A stretch of 8,345 nucleotides of DNA from Oscillospiraceae bacterium (GCA_902782985.1 CACZPC010000071.1:1-8345); one strand, 5' to 3'; shown: positions 1 through 7,505, counted from the first letter of the stretch. The notes: generated by a model from the sequence alone, not told the origin. Made by a program: numbers and translations.

Positions 1-2
1 AC

Positions 3-1793
3 AGTCCTTCAAGTATCCCCGGCCTCTTTACGAATCTGTTCACTATCGTAATGATAATCCTGATCTACCGGAAAAATAAGAGTATCGAAAGGTATCAGCA
101 AGATGAGATCCGTTATTTCAAGGAACAGAGGAATCTCGCTCAGAGGCTCTTTGAGCAGACCGCTACCGCGCTCGTGAATGCTATCGATGCAAAGGATAAG
201 TATTCCCACGGACATTCCATGCGAGTTGCCGAATACTCCAGAAAGCTTGCCGAAGCAATGGGAAAGAGCGAAGACGAATGCTATAAGATCTACTACACGG
301 CACTTCTTCATGATGTAGGAAAGATTGGCATCAAGAACGATATCCTCAATAAGAAGGGCAAACTTACCGGAGATGAGTATGAGAATATAAAGCAGCATGC
401 GGTTATCGGTAATCAGATCCTTTCGAGCATAAGTGAGTATCCGTATCTGAGCATCGGAGCTCATTATCATCACGAGAGATATGACGGCAAGGGTTATCCC
501 GATAAACTCAAAGGTGAGGATATCCCGGAGATCGCACGCATCATATCCGTTGCCGATGCATATGATGCCATGACATCCAGAAGGAGTTACAGAGATGCTA
601 TCCCTCAGCAGATCGTGCGTGAGGAGATAGTCAAGAATTCCGGCACTCAGTTCGATCCCAAGATCGCCGCTATCATGAAGCATTTCATAGATCTGGACGT
701 TGAGTATGAGATGAAGGAGAGGACTGTAGTCAAGGAGCTTGCCGGTAAGCATCAGATACGCTGTGAGGAGTACGGCAGCGAGATATCCGACGGAATACTG
801 GTAATGCCGGCCATAACGAAGATAAGGCTGGAATGCCTTTCGGATAGGGATCCGGATTCGGATATGCCCTCATTCCTGATATTTGATTCCCTTGACGGCC
901 GTTTTCATGACGATGATAAGACTGCCGTTGACCTGTGTTTCTTTGAATACGGTGAAGTAAGGTTTGACGGCAGGTATACCTGCAAAGGTGCAAGGAAGAT
1001 AAAGACGGATATAACAAGCCATGAGACGGGTATCGTTACCAGATCATCGACGAATTCCGACTGCATCAGAAAGTATGAGATAGAAGCCGTAAGGATAACG
1101 GATCATATGCTCATAAAGATAGATGACGGCATGAAACTCCTGACCATAACGATCGCGCTCCCCGATGCGTCCAGATATACGTATCTCGCCCTTACGGGAC
1201 AACGATGCACCATATCCAAAGTGAGTATCAGGAAGAGTGAGGAATTTATGCCTCGCGACTATATCCCGAGGATCGCGGAATGGATCAGCTATATCGATGC
1301 ACCCGAAGGAAATGTGCCCAATGTTCAGGTTGACAGTCACCGATCCGCATACTCTGACGGTATTAAGATATCGGACGGAATGAAGATAGTATTCCATACG
1401 AAGAGCCTTCCGACGGCAAGGCTTATCTGGCATTGTCCCTTCGTCAATATCTTCCATTCCGACAACGGCAAGGTTACGGGAGATGATTACAAGGATTACG
1501 CGCTTATCAGAGTCGACGGCGAGAACTGGAGTGTCGACGGAGATGCCGATAACGAGATAATTGTAAACAGGAATGATAAGTTCGATAACTGGGACGGTTG
1601 GAAAAAGTTCAACAAGGACGGTTATGAATGCGTCATCTCATTTGCCGTTAAGGGAGATCAGATCACGGTCAAGACCGAGAATTACGGCATAGAAGTCATC
1701 AATACCACTACGATCCGCGACGGTATGACGGATATCTATGCCGCTCTTACCGGAGATCAGGTCGCTCTTACGGGTATCAGGGTGATCAGGTGA
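3..1793 (+). CDS. HD-GYP phosphodiesterase, membrane-anchored, with long C-terminal beta-rich extension (5' partial)
   Basis: Likely hydrolyses cyclic-di-GMP in the cytoplasm. The frame is open to the left window edge, so the true start lies outside; the first internal ATG is at 51 and residues are counted from it. The codons before and just after 51 encode a hydrophobic run ending in IYRKNK, which looks like the end of a membrane helix. A charged, probably coiled-coil linker follows (about 12-36). The HD-GYP domain spans about 37-215 and has all its signatures: HD at 87-88 within LLHDVGKIG, H116, HHE at 140-142 and DGKGYP at 145-150. About 365 residues follow it. They appear to be two related beta-rich units, each starting near an ISDG motif (245-248 and 440-443) and ending in Y-x-ALTG (378-383 and 563-568). 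No known family was recognised there. The catalytic assignment is firm; substrate preference and the role of the extension are inferred. No terminator is visible after the stop. Confidence 0.9.
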   Translation, partial: SPSSIPGLFTNLFTIVMIILIYRKNKSIERYQQDEIRYFKEQRNLAQRLFEQTATALVNAIDAKDKYSHGHSMRVAEYSRKLAEAMGKSEDECYKIYYTALLHDVGKIGIKNDILNKKGKLTGDEYENIKQHAVIGNQILSSISEYPYLSIGAHYHHERYDGKGYPDKLKGEDIPEIARIISVADAYDAMTSRRSYRDAIPQQIVREEIVKNSGTQFDPKIAAIMKHFIDLDVEYEMKERTVVKELAGKHQIRCEEYGSEISDGILVMPAITKIRLECLSDRDPDSDMPSFLIFDSLDGRFHDDDKTAVDLCFFEYGEVRFDGRYTCKGARKIKTDITSHETGIVTRSSTNSDCIRKYEIEAVRITDHMLIKIDDGMKLLTITIALPDASRYTYLALTGQRCTISKVSIRKSEEFMPRDYIPRIAEWISYIDAPEGNVPNVQVDSHRSAYSDGIKISDGMKIVFHTKSLPTARLIWHCPFVNIFHSDNGKVTGDDYKDYALIRVDGENWSVDGDADNEIIVNRNDKFDNWDGWKKFNKDGYECVISFAVKGDQITVKTENYGIEVINTTTIRDGMTDIYAALTGDQVALTGIRVIR

Positions 1794-1802
1794 TATCTGC
1801 CC

Positions 1803-1851
1803 TATAATTCACAAACAGTTTTTCCAAATCCTCTCGAAATTCGTCTATTAT
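1803..1851 (+). promoter_or_regulatory. Candidate promoter region for the GH3 gene
   Basis: The 107-bp gap between the HD-GYP stop and the GH3 start holds two possible -10 boxes: TATAAT at 1803-1808 and TATTAT at 1846-1851. Neither has a good -35 box. For the second, the best match is TTCCAA at 1822-1827, with 18 bp spacing. A small inverted repeat (CGAA-A-TTCG, 1835-1843) lies between them and could be chance. No carbon-catabolite (cre) site was recognised. Confidence 0.3.
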
Positions 1852-1886
1852 TAAAGAGTAGGCGTTAAGGTCTTATCATATATTTC

Positions 1887-1893
1887 GGAGGTG
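1887..1893 (+). promoter_or_regulatory. Ribosome binding site of the GH3 gene
   Basis: GGAGGTG sits 7 bp before the ATG at 1901, a near-ideal Shine-Dalgarno sequence. It fixes the start and shows that this genome does use strong sites, in contrast with the genes starting at 6540, 6571 and 6915. Confidence 0.85.
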
Positions 1894-1900
1894 ACATTAT

Positions 1901-4462
1901 ATGGGTTTTCATGCTTTAAGGGATGATGCGGTTACTAAGACGGAGCTCGACAATCAGTCCAAGGTCAGATCTCTGGCCGGCGAGTGTGTGGTAATACTCG
2001 AAAATGACGGGATACTGCCCTTAAAGTCCATCGGTAATATCGCTCTGTACGGTAACGGTGCTCGTCACATGATCAAGGGCGGTACCGGTTCGGGAGACGT
2101 AAACTCAAGATATGTCATTAATATAGAAGACGGACTTAAGGATGCGGGATTTAATGTTACTACTTCATCCTGGCTCGACAGATTCGATGAAGCATTTAAC
2201 AAGAACCGGGAAGAATATGTTGCCATGGTCAAGCGTGTGGCTGTCCAAAAGAATATGTCCGAGATAGAGGTTATGTTTGCGGATCCGATATCCATTCCGA
2301 CCATTCCCGAAGTAACAGCCGACGATATTTCTTCATCGGATACCGATACTGCCGTATATGTAGTATCGAGAGACTCAGGTGAAGGCGGAGATCGTAAGTG
2401 CAGAGAAGGTGATTATCTCTTCCGCGAGGATGAGATAAACGCCATAAAGGCTTTGGCTTCCGGGTATAAGCATCTTATCGTTCTTCTGAATGTAGGCGGG
2501 ATAGTCGATATCAAGACAGTAAGGGACATCGAGGGCGTAAATGCCATAGTTAATATCAGCCAGCTCGGTAATATCGGAGGATATGTTGTAGCCGATGTGC
2601 TGACAGGTAAGACGGATCCCTCCGGAAGGCTTACTGATACGTGGGCTGTCGATTATGAGGATTACCCCGGCTATAAGGATTACAGTTCCAATAACGGTAA
2701 TACCGATGATGAATTCTACAGGGAAGGCGTCTATATAGGTTACCGCTATTTTGATACATTCGATATCAAGCCTCTCTATCCGTTCGGGTACGGACTCGGA
2801 TATACATCTTTCGATATGACTGTCCGTGAGGTATCAGTCGACGGAAGTATCGTCAATCTCGGCGTGGAAGTAAAGAATACGGGTGATCTTAAGGGTAAGG
2901 AGACTGTGCAGGTTTACGTATCCGCTCCGTCAGGACTTGCCGATAAGCCGTATCAGGAACTTGCGGCTTATGAGAAGACCGATCTTCTTGCTCCGGGCGA
3001 AAGTCAGCTGCTGGATATAGCTTTCGATATGAAAGATCTGGCTTCATATGAACCTGAGTCGGCTTCGATGATACTTGATAAGGGCGATTATTATATCAGA
3101 GTGGGCAAGAATTCCAGAAGCACGAGGATAGCGGCGTTTGTGACCGTTCAGGACGTGATAGTGACGGAGAAGCTCAAGAACCTGTTTGCCGCAGACATGC
3201 CTTTCGAGGAGATGACAAATCCCAATAAGACCAGGCAGATAGCTTCATTTAATCCGGATGACGAAAAGCAACTGGCGGAAGTTACCGGGTTTGAACTCGA
3301 TCCCGAAAGCATCAAGACTGTTAATGTCGAATATACCGGCAGAAGGCAGGAGCTTACCGATAATTCTCCGTCGAAGATAATAAGATTCGAGGATGTGACG
3401 GCAGGAAAAGCCACGGTAGAAGAGCTGGTTGCTCAGCTGACGGTACCCGAGATGGCCAAGCTCTGTGTCGGATCATATGACAGCTTCCTTGCGGCTAGTG
3501 TAGTCGGTGCGGCTTCGGTCAATGTTCCCGGTGCTGCTGCCGAGACACCCGATGATCTTAAGGAGAGCCGCGGCATACCGACAATGATCCTGGCAGACGG
3601 ACCTGCGGGATTGAGACTTCAGCCTCACTTCAAGGCAACTGCCGACGGAAAGCTGCTGCCGGGCGGAGAAGTATTCGGATTAAGCTACAGGGATTTCCCC
3701 GAGGATACGCCCGCGGATGCGGTGGATTATTATCAGTATTGCACGGCGGTGCCCATAGCTACTGCTCTCGCTCAGACATGGAATAAAGGTCTTATCCGAG
3801 AGGTAGGAAGGATCGTCGGTGAAGAGATGAAGATATTCGGTGTTCATTTCTGGCTTGCTCCCGGCATGAATATTCACAGGAATCCCTTATGCGGAAGAAA
3901 CTTCGAGTACTATTCCGAAGACCCTCTTATAAGCGGACTGTGCGCGGCTTATGATACGATGGGCGTTCAGTCATACGGCGGACAGGGGACCACGATCAAG
4001 CATTATGCCGGCAACAATCAGGAAGATAACAGGATGCACAGCAATTCGCATATGTCGGAGAAGGCGCTCCGCGACCTGTATCTCAAGGGCTTCGGTATTG
4101 CAATTAAGCTGTCTCAGCCTTATTCTATAATGACGTCTTACAATCTGATCAACGGTATACATGCGGCTAACAGCCATGATCTTATCCAGGCTGTGGCCAG
4201 AGACGAGTTCGGATTTAAGGGCGTAGTCATGACAGACTGGTATACTTCGCAGGAGTTTACTTTTGCGGGAGCTAAGACCCACAAGTATCCCTGTTCTTCC
4301 AGTCCCATGTGTATCAGTGCCGGTAATGACTGGCAGATGCCGGGATGCGAGAAGAATGTAACGGATATTATCGATGCCGTGAATGACGGATCTCTTTCCA
4401 GGGGTGACCTTCAGTTCTGTACATGCAACATATTGAGAATGGCGGTGAAGTGCTTCTCGTGA
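1901..4462 (+). CDS. Glycoside hydrolase family 3 beta-glycosidase (probable beta-glucosidase), permuted domain order
   Basis: Retaining exo-acting glycosidase that removes non-reducing-end sugars, probably glucose from beta-glucosides; xylosidase activity cannot be excluded. The domain order is swapped relative to most GH3 enzymes. The GH3 C-terminal domain comes first (about 22-300, with ENDGILPLK at 34-42), then a fibronectin-III-like domain (about 305-415), a linker, and the TIM-barrel catalytic domain last (about 505-853). Permuted GH3 enzymes are known from Butyrivibrio and Ruminococcus. Landmarks are DGPAG (566-570), GRNFEYYSEDP (665-675), KH (700-701) and the expected nucleophile D779 in VMTDW. 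E161 in SGEGGDR is the probable acid/base by analogy with Thermotoga-type GH3 enzymes. There is no signal peptide, so it should act in the cytoplasm on imported oligosaccharides. The 853-residue length fits the permuted class. It probably forms an operon with the membrane protein 21 bp downstream. Confidence 0.95.
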   Translation: MGFHALRDDAVTKTELDNQSKVRSLAGECVVILENDGILPLKSIGNIALYGNGARHMIKGGTGSGDVNSRYVINIEDGLKDAGFNVTTSSWLDRFDEAFNKNREEYVAMVKRVAVQKNMSEIEVMFADPISIPTIPEVTADDISSSDTDTAVYVVSRDSGEGGDRKCREGDYLFREDEINAIKALASGYKHLIVLLNVGGIVDIKTVRDIEGVNAIVNISQLGNIGGYVVADVLTGKTDPSGRLTDTWAVDYEDYPGYKDYSSNNGNTDDEFYREGVYIGYRYFDTFDIKPLYPFGYGLGYTSFDMTVREVSVDGSIVNLGVEVKNTGDLKGKETVQVYVSAPSGLADKPYQELAAYEKTDLLAPGESQLLDIAFDMKDLASYEPESASMILDKGDYYIRVGKNSRSTRIAAFVTVQDVIVTEKLKNLFAADMPFEEMTNPNKTRQIASFNPDDEKQLAEVTGFELDPESIKTVNVEYTGRRQELTDNSPSKIIRFEDVTAGKATVEELVAQLTVPEMAKLCVGSYDSFLAASVVGAASVNVPGAAAETPDDLKESRGIPTMILADGPAGLRLQPHFKATADGKLLPGGEVFGLSYRDFPEDTPADAVDYYQYCTAVPIATALAQTWNKGLIREVGRIVGEEMKIFGVHFWLAPGMNIHRNPLCGRNFEYYSEDPLISGLCAAYDTMGVQSYGGQGTTIKHYAGNNQEDNRMHSNSHMSEKALRDLYLKGFGIAIKLSQPYSIMTSYNLINGIHAANSHDLIQAVARDEFGFKGVVMTDWYTSQEFTFAGAKTHKYPCSSSPMCISAGNDWQMPGCEKNVTDIIDAVNDGSLSRGDLQFCTCNILRMAVKCFS

Positions 4463-4483
4463 CGGGAAGATATAAGAAGGTAT

Positions 4484-5824
4484 ATGGAAGAGATATTTGA
4501 TTCGGAGCATTATAACGTAAGATACGATAAGGAAACCGACTCTGCGGTGCTCATCTGGAAGGAGTATTCAGAGACCGATAATTTCAGGACTCCTCTCATG
4601 AAGAGTGCGGATATAATCAGAAAGCATCAGTGCAAGGATCTCGTGGTAGATCGAAGTAAGATCACGGAGATCTCCGATAAGGATAAGCACTGGGCGGGCA
4701 GGATTTTTATCCCGGCATTAAAGCACAGCGGTTGTCAGCGTATCATAATAGTATCGGGCGAAGATAAGCCCATGTCTTTGAAGGAATATCCTTTCGATAT
4801 ATTATCCGGTAACTTCAGCCTGAAGTCCGTACCGGATATCGATGAAGCACTTTCCCTCATTATGAGCGAGAAGACTGGCGGTGTCTCTGAAGAAGTCAGG
4901 GCAATGACCCGCGAGGATGCTCTGAAGTTCCTTGAGCTTCCTGATGACGCTTCATGGGAAGAGATCGACGAAAAGTTCTGGATCTTAAGTAAGAACTACA
5001 GGAAGATCGCGGACAGGGAGGAGAGCGAGAAAAAACTTAATGATCTGTCCGCCATATATGATATCGCTACCGGAAAACGTGACGAGAGAGAGAAGGCTGC
5101 GCAGATCAGAGCCGGGAAGAAGAAGTTCCTCGGCAAGACATCAGACGAGTGGCTCAATTATATCTCATATACGTGGTATAAGTACCTGATCGCCATCGTG
5201 ATAATCGTGGTGGCTGCTAATCTTCTTTATACGATATTCCTGAAACCCGGAAATGACGTTACGATAATCTCGGTCGGGCATTTCGTTAATGAAGGTGATT
5301 ATCTTGATAATATGACTTCGGAATTCGGATATACGAATCCCTATATTCTTACGGTCAATCTCGCGGTGCCCAATGAGCTCGGAGAAGCGGGAGATCCGTA
5401 TTCGGAGCAGTCTTCGGCGGCTGCCATGATGACATCTCCCGATATAATCGTTACCGACGAAAGGACTTGCAGATATTATTTCGAGACATATGCCGACATG
5501 AGCGCATATTATGAATCGTTGGCCGATGTCCTTCCGCCTGAGGTTTATGCTGGGATAGAGCCAGTGTTCTGCAGCGAACAGGAATTTCAGGAGCTGGGTG
5601 TGAATTATGAGATGGATACGACCGACAGGGGCGAGACATATGATGATACGGAAGTGCTCATCGGTATCAAGATAAACGATCCCGATCTGATCAGCGAGCT
5701 CGGTTATTCGTGTCTCTGGCCCGATGAGGATCCGAATATAATAATCAGCATCGGAGGATCTTGTGATACTCCGGAGAAGTCAGAGGAGATGATCACATAT
5801 ATCCTCTCCGATATGGCTTCTTAA
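4484..5824 (+). CDS. Single-pass membrane protein: STAS/SEC14-like domain, degenerate J-like domain, TM helix, outer domain
   Basis: No specific function recognised; 446 residues. Residues 1-130 resemble the STAS/SEC14 (SpoIIAA-like) fold: a short beta start, then DLVVDRS (52-58), a DxxW-like step (DKHW, 67-70) and GCQRIIIVSG (83-92). Residues about 142-200 look like a J domain with helix-turn-helix spacing (LELPDDASWEEIDEKF), but the HPD triad needed to stimulate Hsp70 is absent. A basic stretch (211-218) precedes a membrane helix at about 232-253. By the positive-inside rule the N-terminus is cytoplasmic, and the C-terminal ~190 residues (acidic, no known domain recognised) are outside. The only possible start in this frame is ATG 4484: the frame is closed by the GH3 stop at 4460-4462 and no start codon lies between. 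Its AGAAGG (4475-4480) is only 3 bp from the ATG, so translation may depend on coupling to the GH3 gene. It could sense an envelope signal and relay it through the STAS-like domain; that is speculation. Confidence 0.85.
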   Translation: MEEIFDSEHYNVRYDKETDSAVLIWKEYSETDNFRTPLMKSADIIRKHQCKDLVVDRSKITEISDKDKHWAGRIFIPALKHSGCQRIIIVSGEDKPMSLKEYPFDILSGNFSLKSVPDIDEALSLIMSEKTGGVSEEVRAMTREDALKFLELPDDASWEEIDEKFWILSKNYRKIADREESEKKLNDLSAIYDIATGKRDEREKAAQIRAGKKKFLGKTSDEWLNYISYTWYKYLIAIVIIVVAANLLYTIFLKPGNDVTIISVGHFVNEGDYLDNMTSEFGYTNPYILTVNLAVPNELGEAGDPYSEQSSAAAMMTSPDIIVTDERTCRYYFETYADMSAYYESLADVLPPEVYAGIEPVFCSEQEFQELGVNYEMDTTDRGETYDDTEVLIGIKINDPDLISELGYSCLWPDEDPNIIISIGGSCDTPEKSEEMITYILSDMAS

Positions 5825-6540
5825 AGACCTGTTGCCCTTAAAAGACTTGATATCTCATCGTCGGATAATTCCGTTAATGTGCCGGGCTCCGATCCTTCAG
5901 AAAGCTTGATGCTACCGATACTTACTCTTCGAAGTTCGATGACGCTCTTGTCGAAATGCGCCATGAGCCTTCTTACTTCATGTGTCTTGCCTTCATAGAG
6001 AGTGATCTCGCATGAGTCATCGCCGGTCGGTACAATGCTGCACGGGCGAAGCCTGACAGGTGTATCGGTATCGGTAAGGATCACGCCCTTTCTGCATTCT
6101 TCTGCCTCGTATTCTGTTACGGGATCTCCTTGAAATCTCACGCGATAGACCTTAGGGATCTCATATTTGGGCGAAGTGAGTCTGTGTGACAGTTCACCGT
6201 CATTGGTGATTATAAGAAGCCCCGTAGTGTGGTAATCAAGTCTGCCTACCGGACTGAGCTTCAGATTCTTAAGATTAGCCGGGATGTAGTCATTTACGGT
6301 CGGGAGCCTTTTATCCTCCATGGCGGTAAGTACTCCGTCAGGTTTGTCAAAGATAAAGTAGAGCTTTGAAGCTGTCCTCACCGGGGTACCGTCAATAAGA
6401 AGGGTATCACTTTCCGAAATATGTGCGGAAGGATCCGTGATCACCGTACCGTTTACGGTCACGCGGCCTTTTTTGATCATCGAGCGGACATCATTTCTGC
6501 TGCCGCAGCCTGAATTTGCAAGTAATCTGTCAAGTCTCAT
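5821..6540 (-). CDS. rsuA: 16S rRNA pseudouridine synthase, RsuA family
   Basis: Isomerises a uridine in rRNA, in the RsuA family typically U516 of 16S rRNA. The 239-residue protein has an N-terminal S4 RNA-binding domain (about 1-45, starting MRLDRLLANSG). The catalytic domain carries the family motif GRLDYHTTGLL, with catalytic Asp at 102, then KVYRV (130-134) and GKTHEVRRLM (184-193). An upstream in-frame ATG at 6687 would add 49 residues with no family similarity and would overlap the divergent gene, so ATG at 6540 is preferred; it places the S4 domain at the very N-terminus, as usual. There is no Shine-Dalgarno sequence, and a TATAAT box ends 6 bp before the ATG. Its stop overlaps the stop of the convergent membrane-protein gene. 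RluB/RluE-type specificity is the main alternative. Confidence 0.92.
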   Translation of the reverse strand: MRLDRLLANSGCGSRNDVRSMIKKGRVTVNGTVITDPSAHISESDTLLIDGTPVRTASKLYFIFDKPDGVLTAMEDKRLPTVNDYIPANLKNLKLSPVGRLDYHTTGLLIITNDGELSHRLTSPKYEIPKVYRVRFQGDPVTEYEAEECRKGVILTDTDTPVRLRPCSIVPTGDDSCEITLYEGKTHEVRRLMAHFDKSVIELRRVSIGSIKLSEGSEPGTLTELSDDEISSLLRATGL

Positions 6541-6545
6541 ATACT

Positions 6546-6562
6546 GATTATAGTGTATAATC
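6546..6562. repeat. Perfect palindrome GATTATA-GTG-TATAATC between divergent genes
   Basis: Seven-bp arms (6546-6552 and 6556-6562) flank a 3-bp centre. Each arm holds a consensus -10 box facing outward: one for rsuA on the - strand, one for the Smr-like gene on the + strand. The two genes therefore appear to share a symmetrical promoter core. Confidence 0.8.
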
Positions 6563-6575
6563 CAATTATTATGAA
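6547..6575 (-). promoter_or_regulatory. Promoter of rsuA, probably giving a leaderless mRNA
   Basis: Read on the - strand, TTCATA (6575-6570, 4 of 6 matches to the -35 consensus) is followed by a 17-bp spacer and a perfect TATAAT (6552-6547). The ATG at 6540 comes 6 bp later, where transcription would be expected to start. There is no room for a Shine-Dalgarno sequence. The -35 box lies over the start codon of the divergent Smr-like gene. Confidence 0.65.
6556..6561 (+). promoter_or_regulatory. -10 box for the Smr-like / uracil-DNA glycosylase pair
   Basis: Perfect TATAAT ending 9 bp before ATG 6571. No good -35 box is found at 16-18 bp upstream (sequence around 6532-6539), and there is no extended TGn motif. 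The promoter may be weaker than its divergent partner or need an activator. Predicted transcription start is about 6568-6571, at or next to the ATG. Confidence 0.5.
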
Positions 6576-6909
6576 ACAGATCGATCTTGAAACGGGAATG
6601 CCTGATATATCTTCCGCCATGAGCAGGCTTAATAATCAGATCTACGCCGTAAGGGCCACGGGCGTCCGTGAATGCAAGATAATCCACGGATACGGCTCGT
6701 CCGGCAAGGGCGGCGCTATCAAGAGTGCCTGTCTTATGGAGCTTCGCGGTTATAAGCGAAGAGGTATCATCAAGGAATTCTGTCCGGGTGAGAAGTTCGG
6801 TCCGTTCTCGGAGGAGGGACGAAGGATGACTGCCGCTATGCCGACTCTTAACAGGGATCGCGACTGGGGCAGGTCAAATGACGGTATTACCGTCATCCTT
6901 TTCAGATAG
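6571..6909 (+). CDS. Small Smr-like domain protein (MutS2 C-terminal-type fold)
   Basis: A 112-residue protein that is essentially one Smr-like domain. Smr domains bind and sometimes nick nucleic acids and are best known from the end of MutS2. The core is IIHGYGSSGKGGAIKSACL (37-55), matching the Smr IIHG-x-G glycine-rich step with a following helix, and a closing strand GITVILF near the C-terminus. The N-terminal motif, usually LDLHG, reads IDLETG here (4-9), so the histidine linked to nuclease activity is missing; nucleic-acid binding is more likely than cleavage. A GTG at 6553 would extend it by 6 residues but lies inside the promoter palindrome, so ATG 6571 is chosen. No Shine-Dalgarno sequence precedes it. 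The uracil-DNA glycosylase gene starts 5 bp after its stop, which suggests an operon and possibly a DNA-maintenance role. Confidence 0.75.
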   Translation: MKQIDLETGMPDISSAMSRLNNQIYAVRATGVRECKIIHGYGSSGKGGAIKSACLMELRGYKRRGIIKEFCPGEKFGPFSEEGRRMTAAMPTLNRDRDWGRSNDGITVILFR

Positions 6910-6914
6910 ATCAT

Positions 6915-7505
6915 ATGTCAGATCTGACTTTCGAAGAAAGATGGAAAAGATTCGAACAGGAGTGCCGTGAATGTACGGCATGTCCTCTTCATGAGAGCAG
7001 GACGCATACCGTGATCTCGCGCGGGTCGAAGCATGCGCCCCTCATGATAATAGGAGAAGCTCCGGGCAAGGACGAGGATCTTATGGGATCTCCGTTCGTC
7101 GGACGCTCCGGACAGCTTCTGCAACATCTGTTGGCGGCATACGGCCTCAAGGACCGTGATTACCACATTTGTAACATTGTTAAATGCCGTCCTCCGGAGA
7201 ACAGACGCCCGGAGACAAGTGAGATCGCGGCCTGCAAGAAGCATCTGGCGGTGCAATTCGGACTTGTTAAGCCGAAGGTGATACTTCTTTTGGGCTCCAC
7301 GGCATATGAGGCATTCTTCGGGATCAAACCCGTGATGAAAGATGTGCGCGGATTCTTTGTGGAGAAGAACGGCTATAAGATCCTTACAACTTTTCATCCT
7401 GCATTTGCTCTTCGAAATGAGCATATGAAGATACCTCTGTATGAGGATCTGGGCAAGGTGAGAGATGAACTTGAGGCTTCCGGGCTGATAGAGAAGCTCA
7501 AGTAA
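6915..7505 (+). CDS. udg: Uracil-DNA glycosylase, family 4 (iron-sulfur)
   Basis: Removes uracil from DNA as the first step of base excision repair. The 196-residue length is typical of family 4. Four cysteines expected to bind a 4Fe-4S cluster are present: C20 and C23 (ECTACPL-type motif), C91 in VKCRPPENR, and C107. The catalytic-site motifs are GEAPG (47-51), with GSPFVGRSGQLL after it, and HPAFALRNE (161-169). The start at 6915 gives the usual short N-terminus before the first cysteine pair. There is no Shine-Dalgarno sequence; with only 5 bp after the Smr-like stop, translation is probably coupled. No terminator is seen before the tRNA promoter downstream. Confidence 0.95.
   Translation: MSDLTFEERWKRFEQECRECTACPLHESRTHTVISRGSKHAPLMIIGEAPGKDEDLMGSPFVGRSGQLLQHLLAAYGLKDRDYHICNIVKCRPPENRRPETSEIAACKKHLAVQFGLVKPKVILLLGSTAYEAFFGIKPVMKDVRGFFVEKNGYKILTTFHPAFALRNEHMKIPLYEDLGKVRDELEASGLIEKLK

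Noticed and set aside
9..752. Long open frame on the - strand opposite the HD-GYP domain
   Set aside because: Its product shows no recognisable family, and the + strand encodes an unmistakable HD-GYP domain in the same bases.
1803..1808. TATAAT as the definite GH3 promoter
   Set aside because: No matching -35 box at usual spacing; kept only as a candidate beside the one at 1846-1851.
6541..6687. N-terminal extension of rsuA from ATG 6687
   Set aside because: The extra 49 residues do not resemble RsuA proteins and lie entirely antisense to the Smr-like gene; the S4 domain starts cleanly at 6540.
6918..7424. Open frame of 168 codons on the - strand within the uracil-DNA glycosylase gene
   Set aside because: The + strand has all family 4 motifs and cysteines; the antisense product resembles nothing and is a codon-bias shadow.
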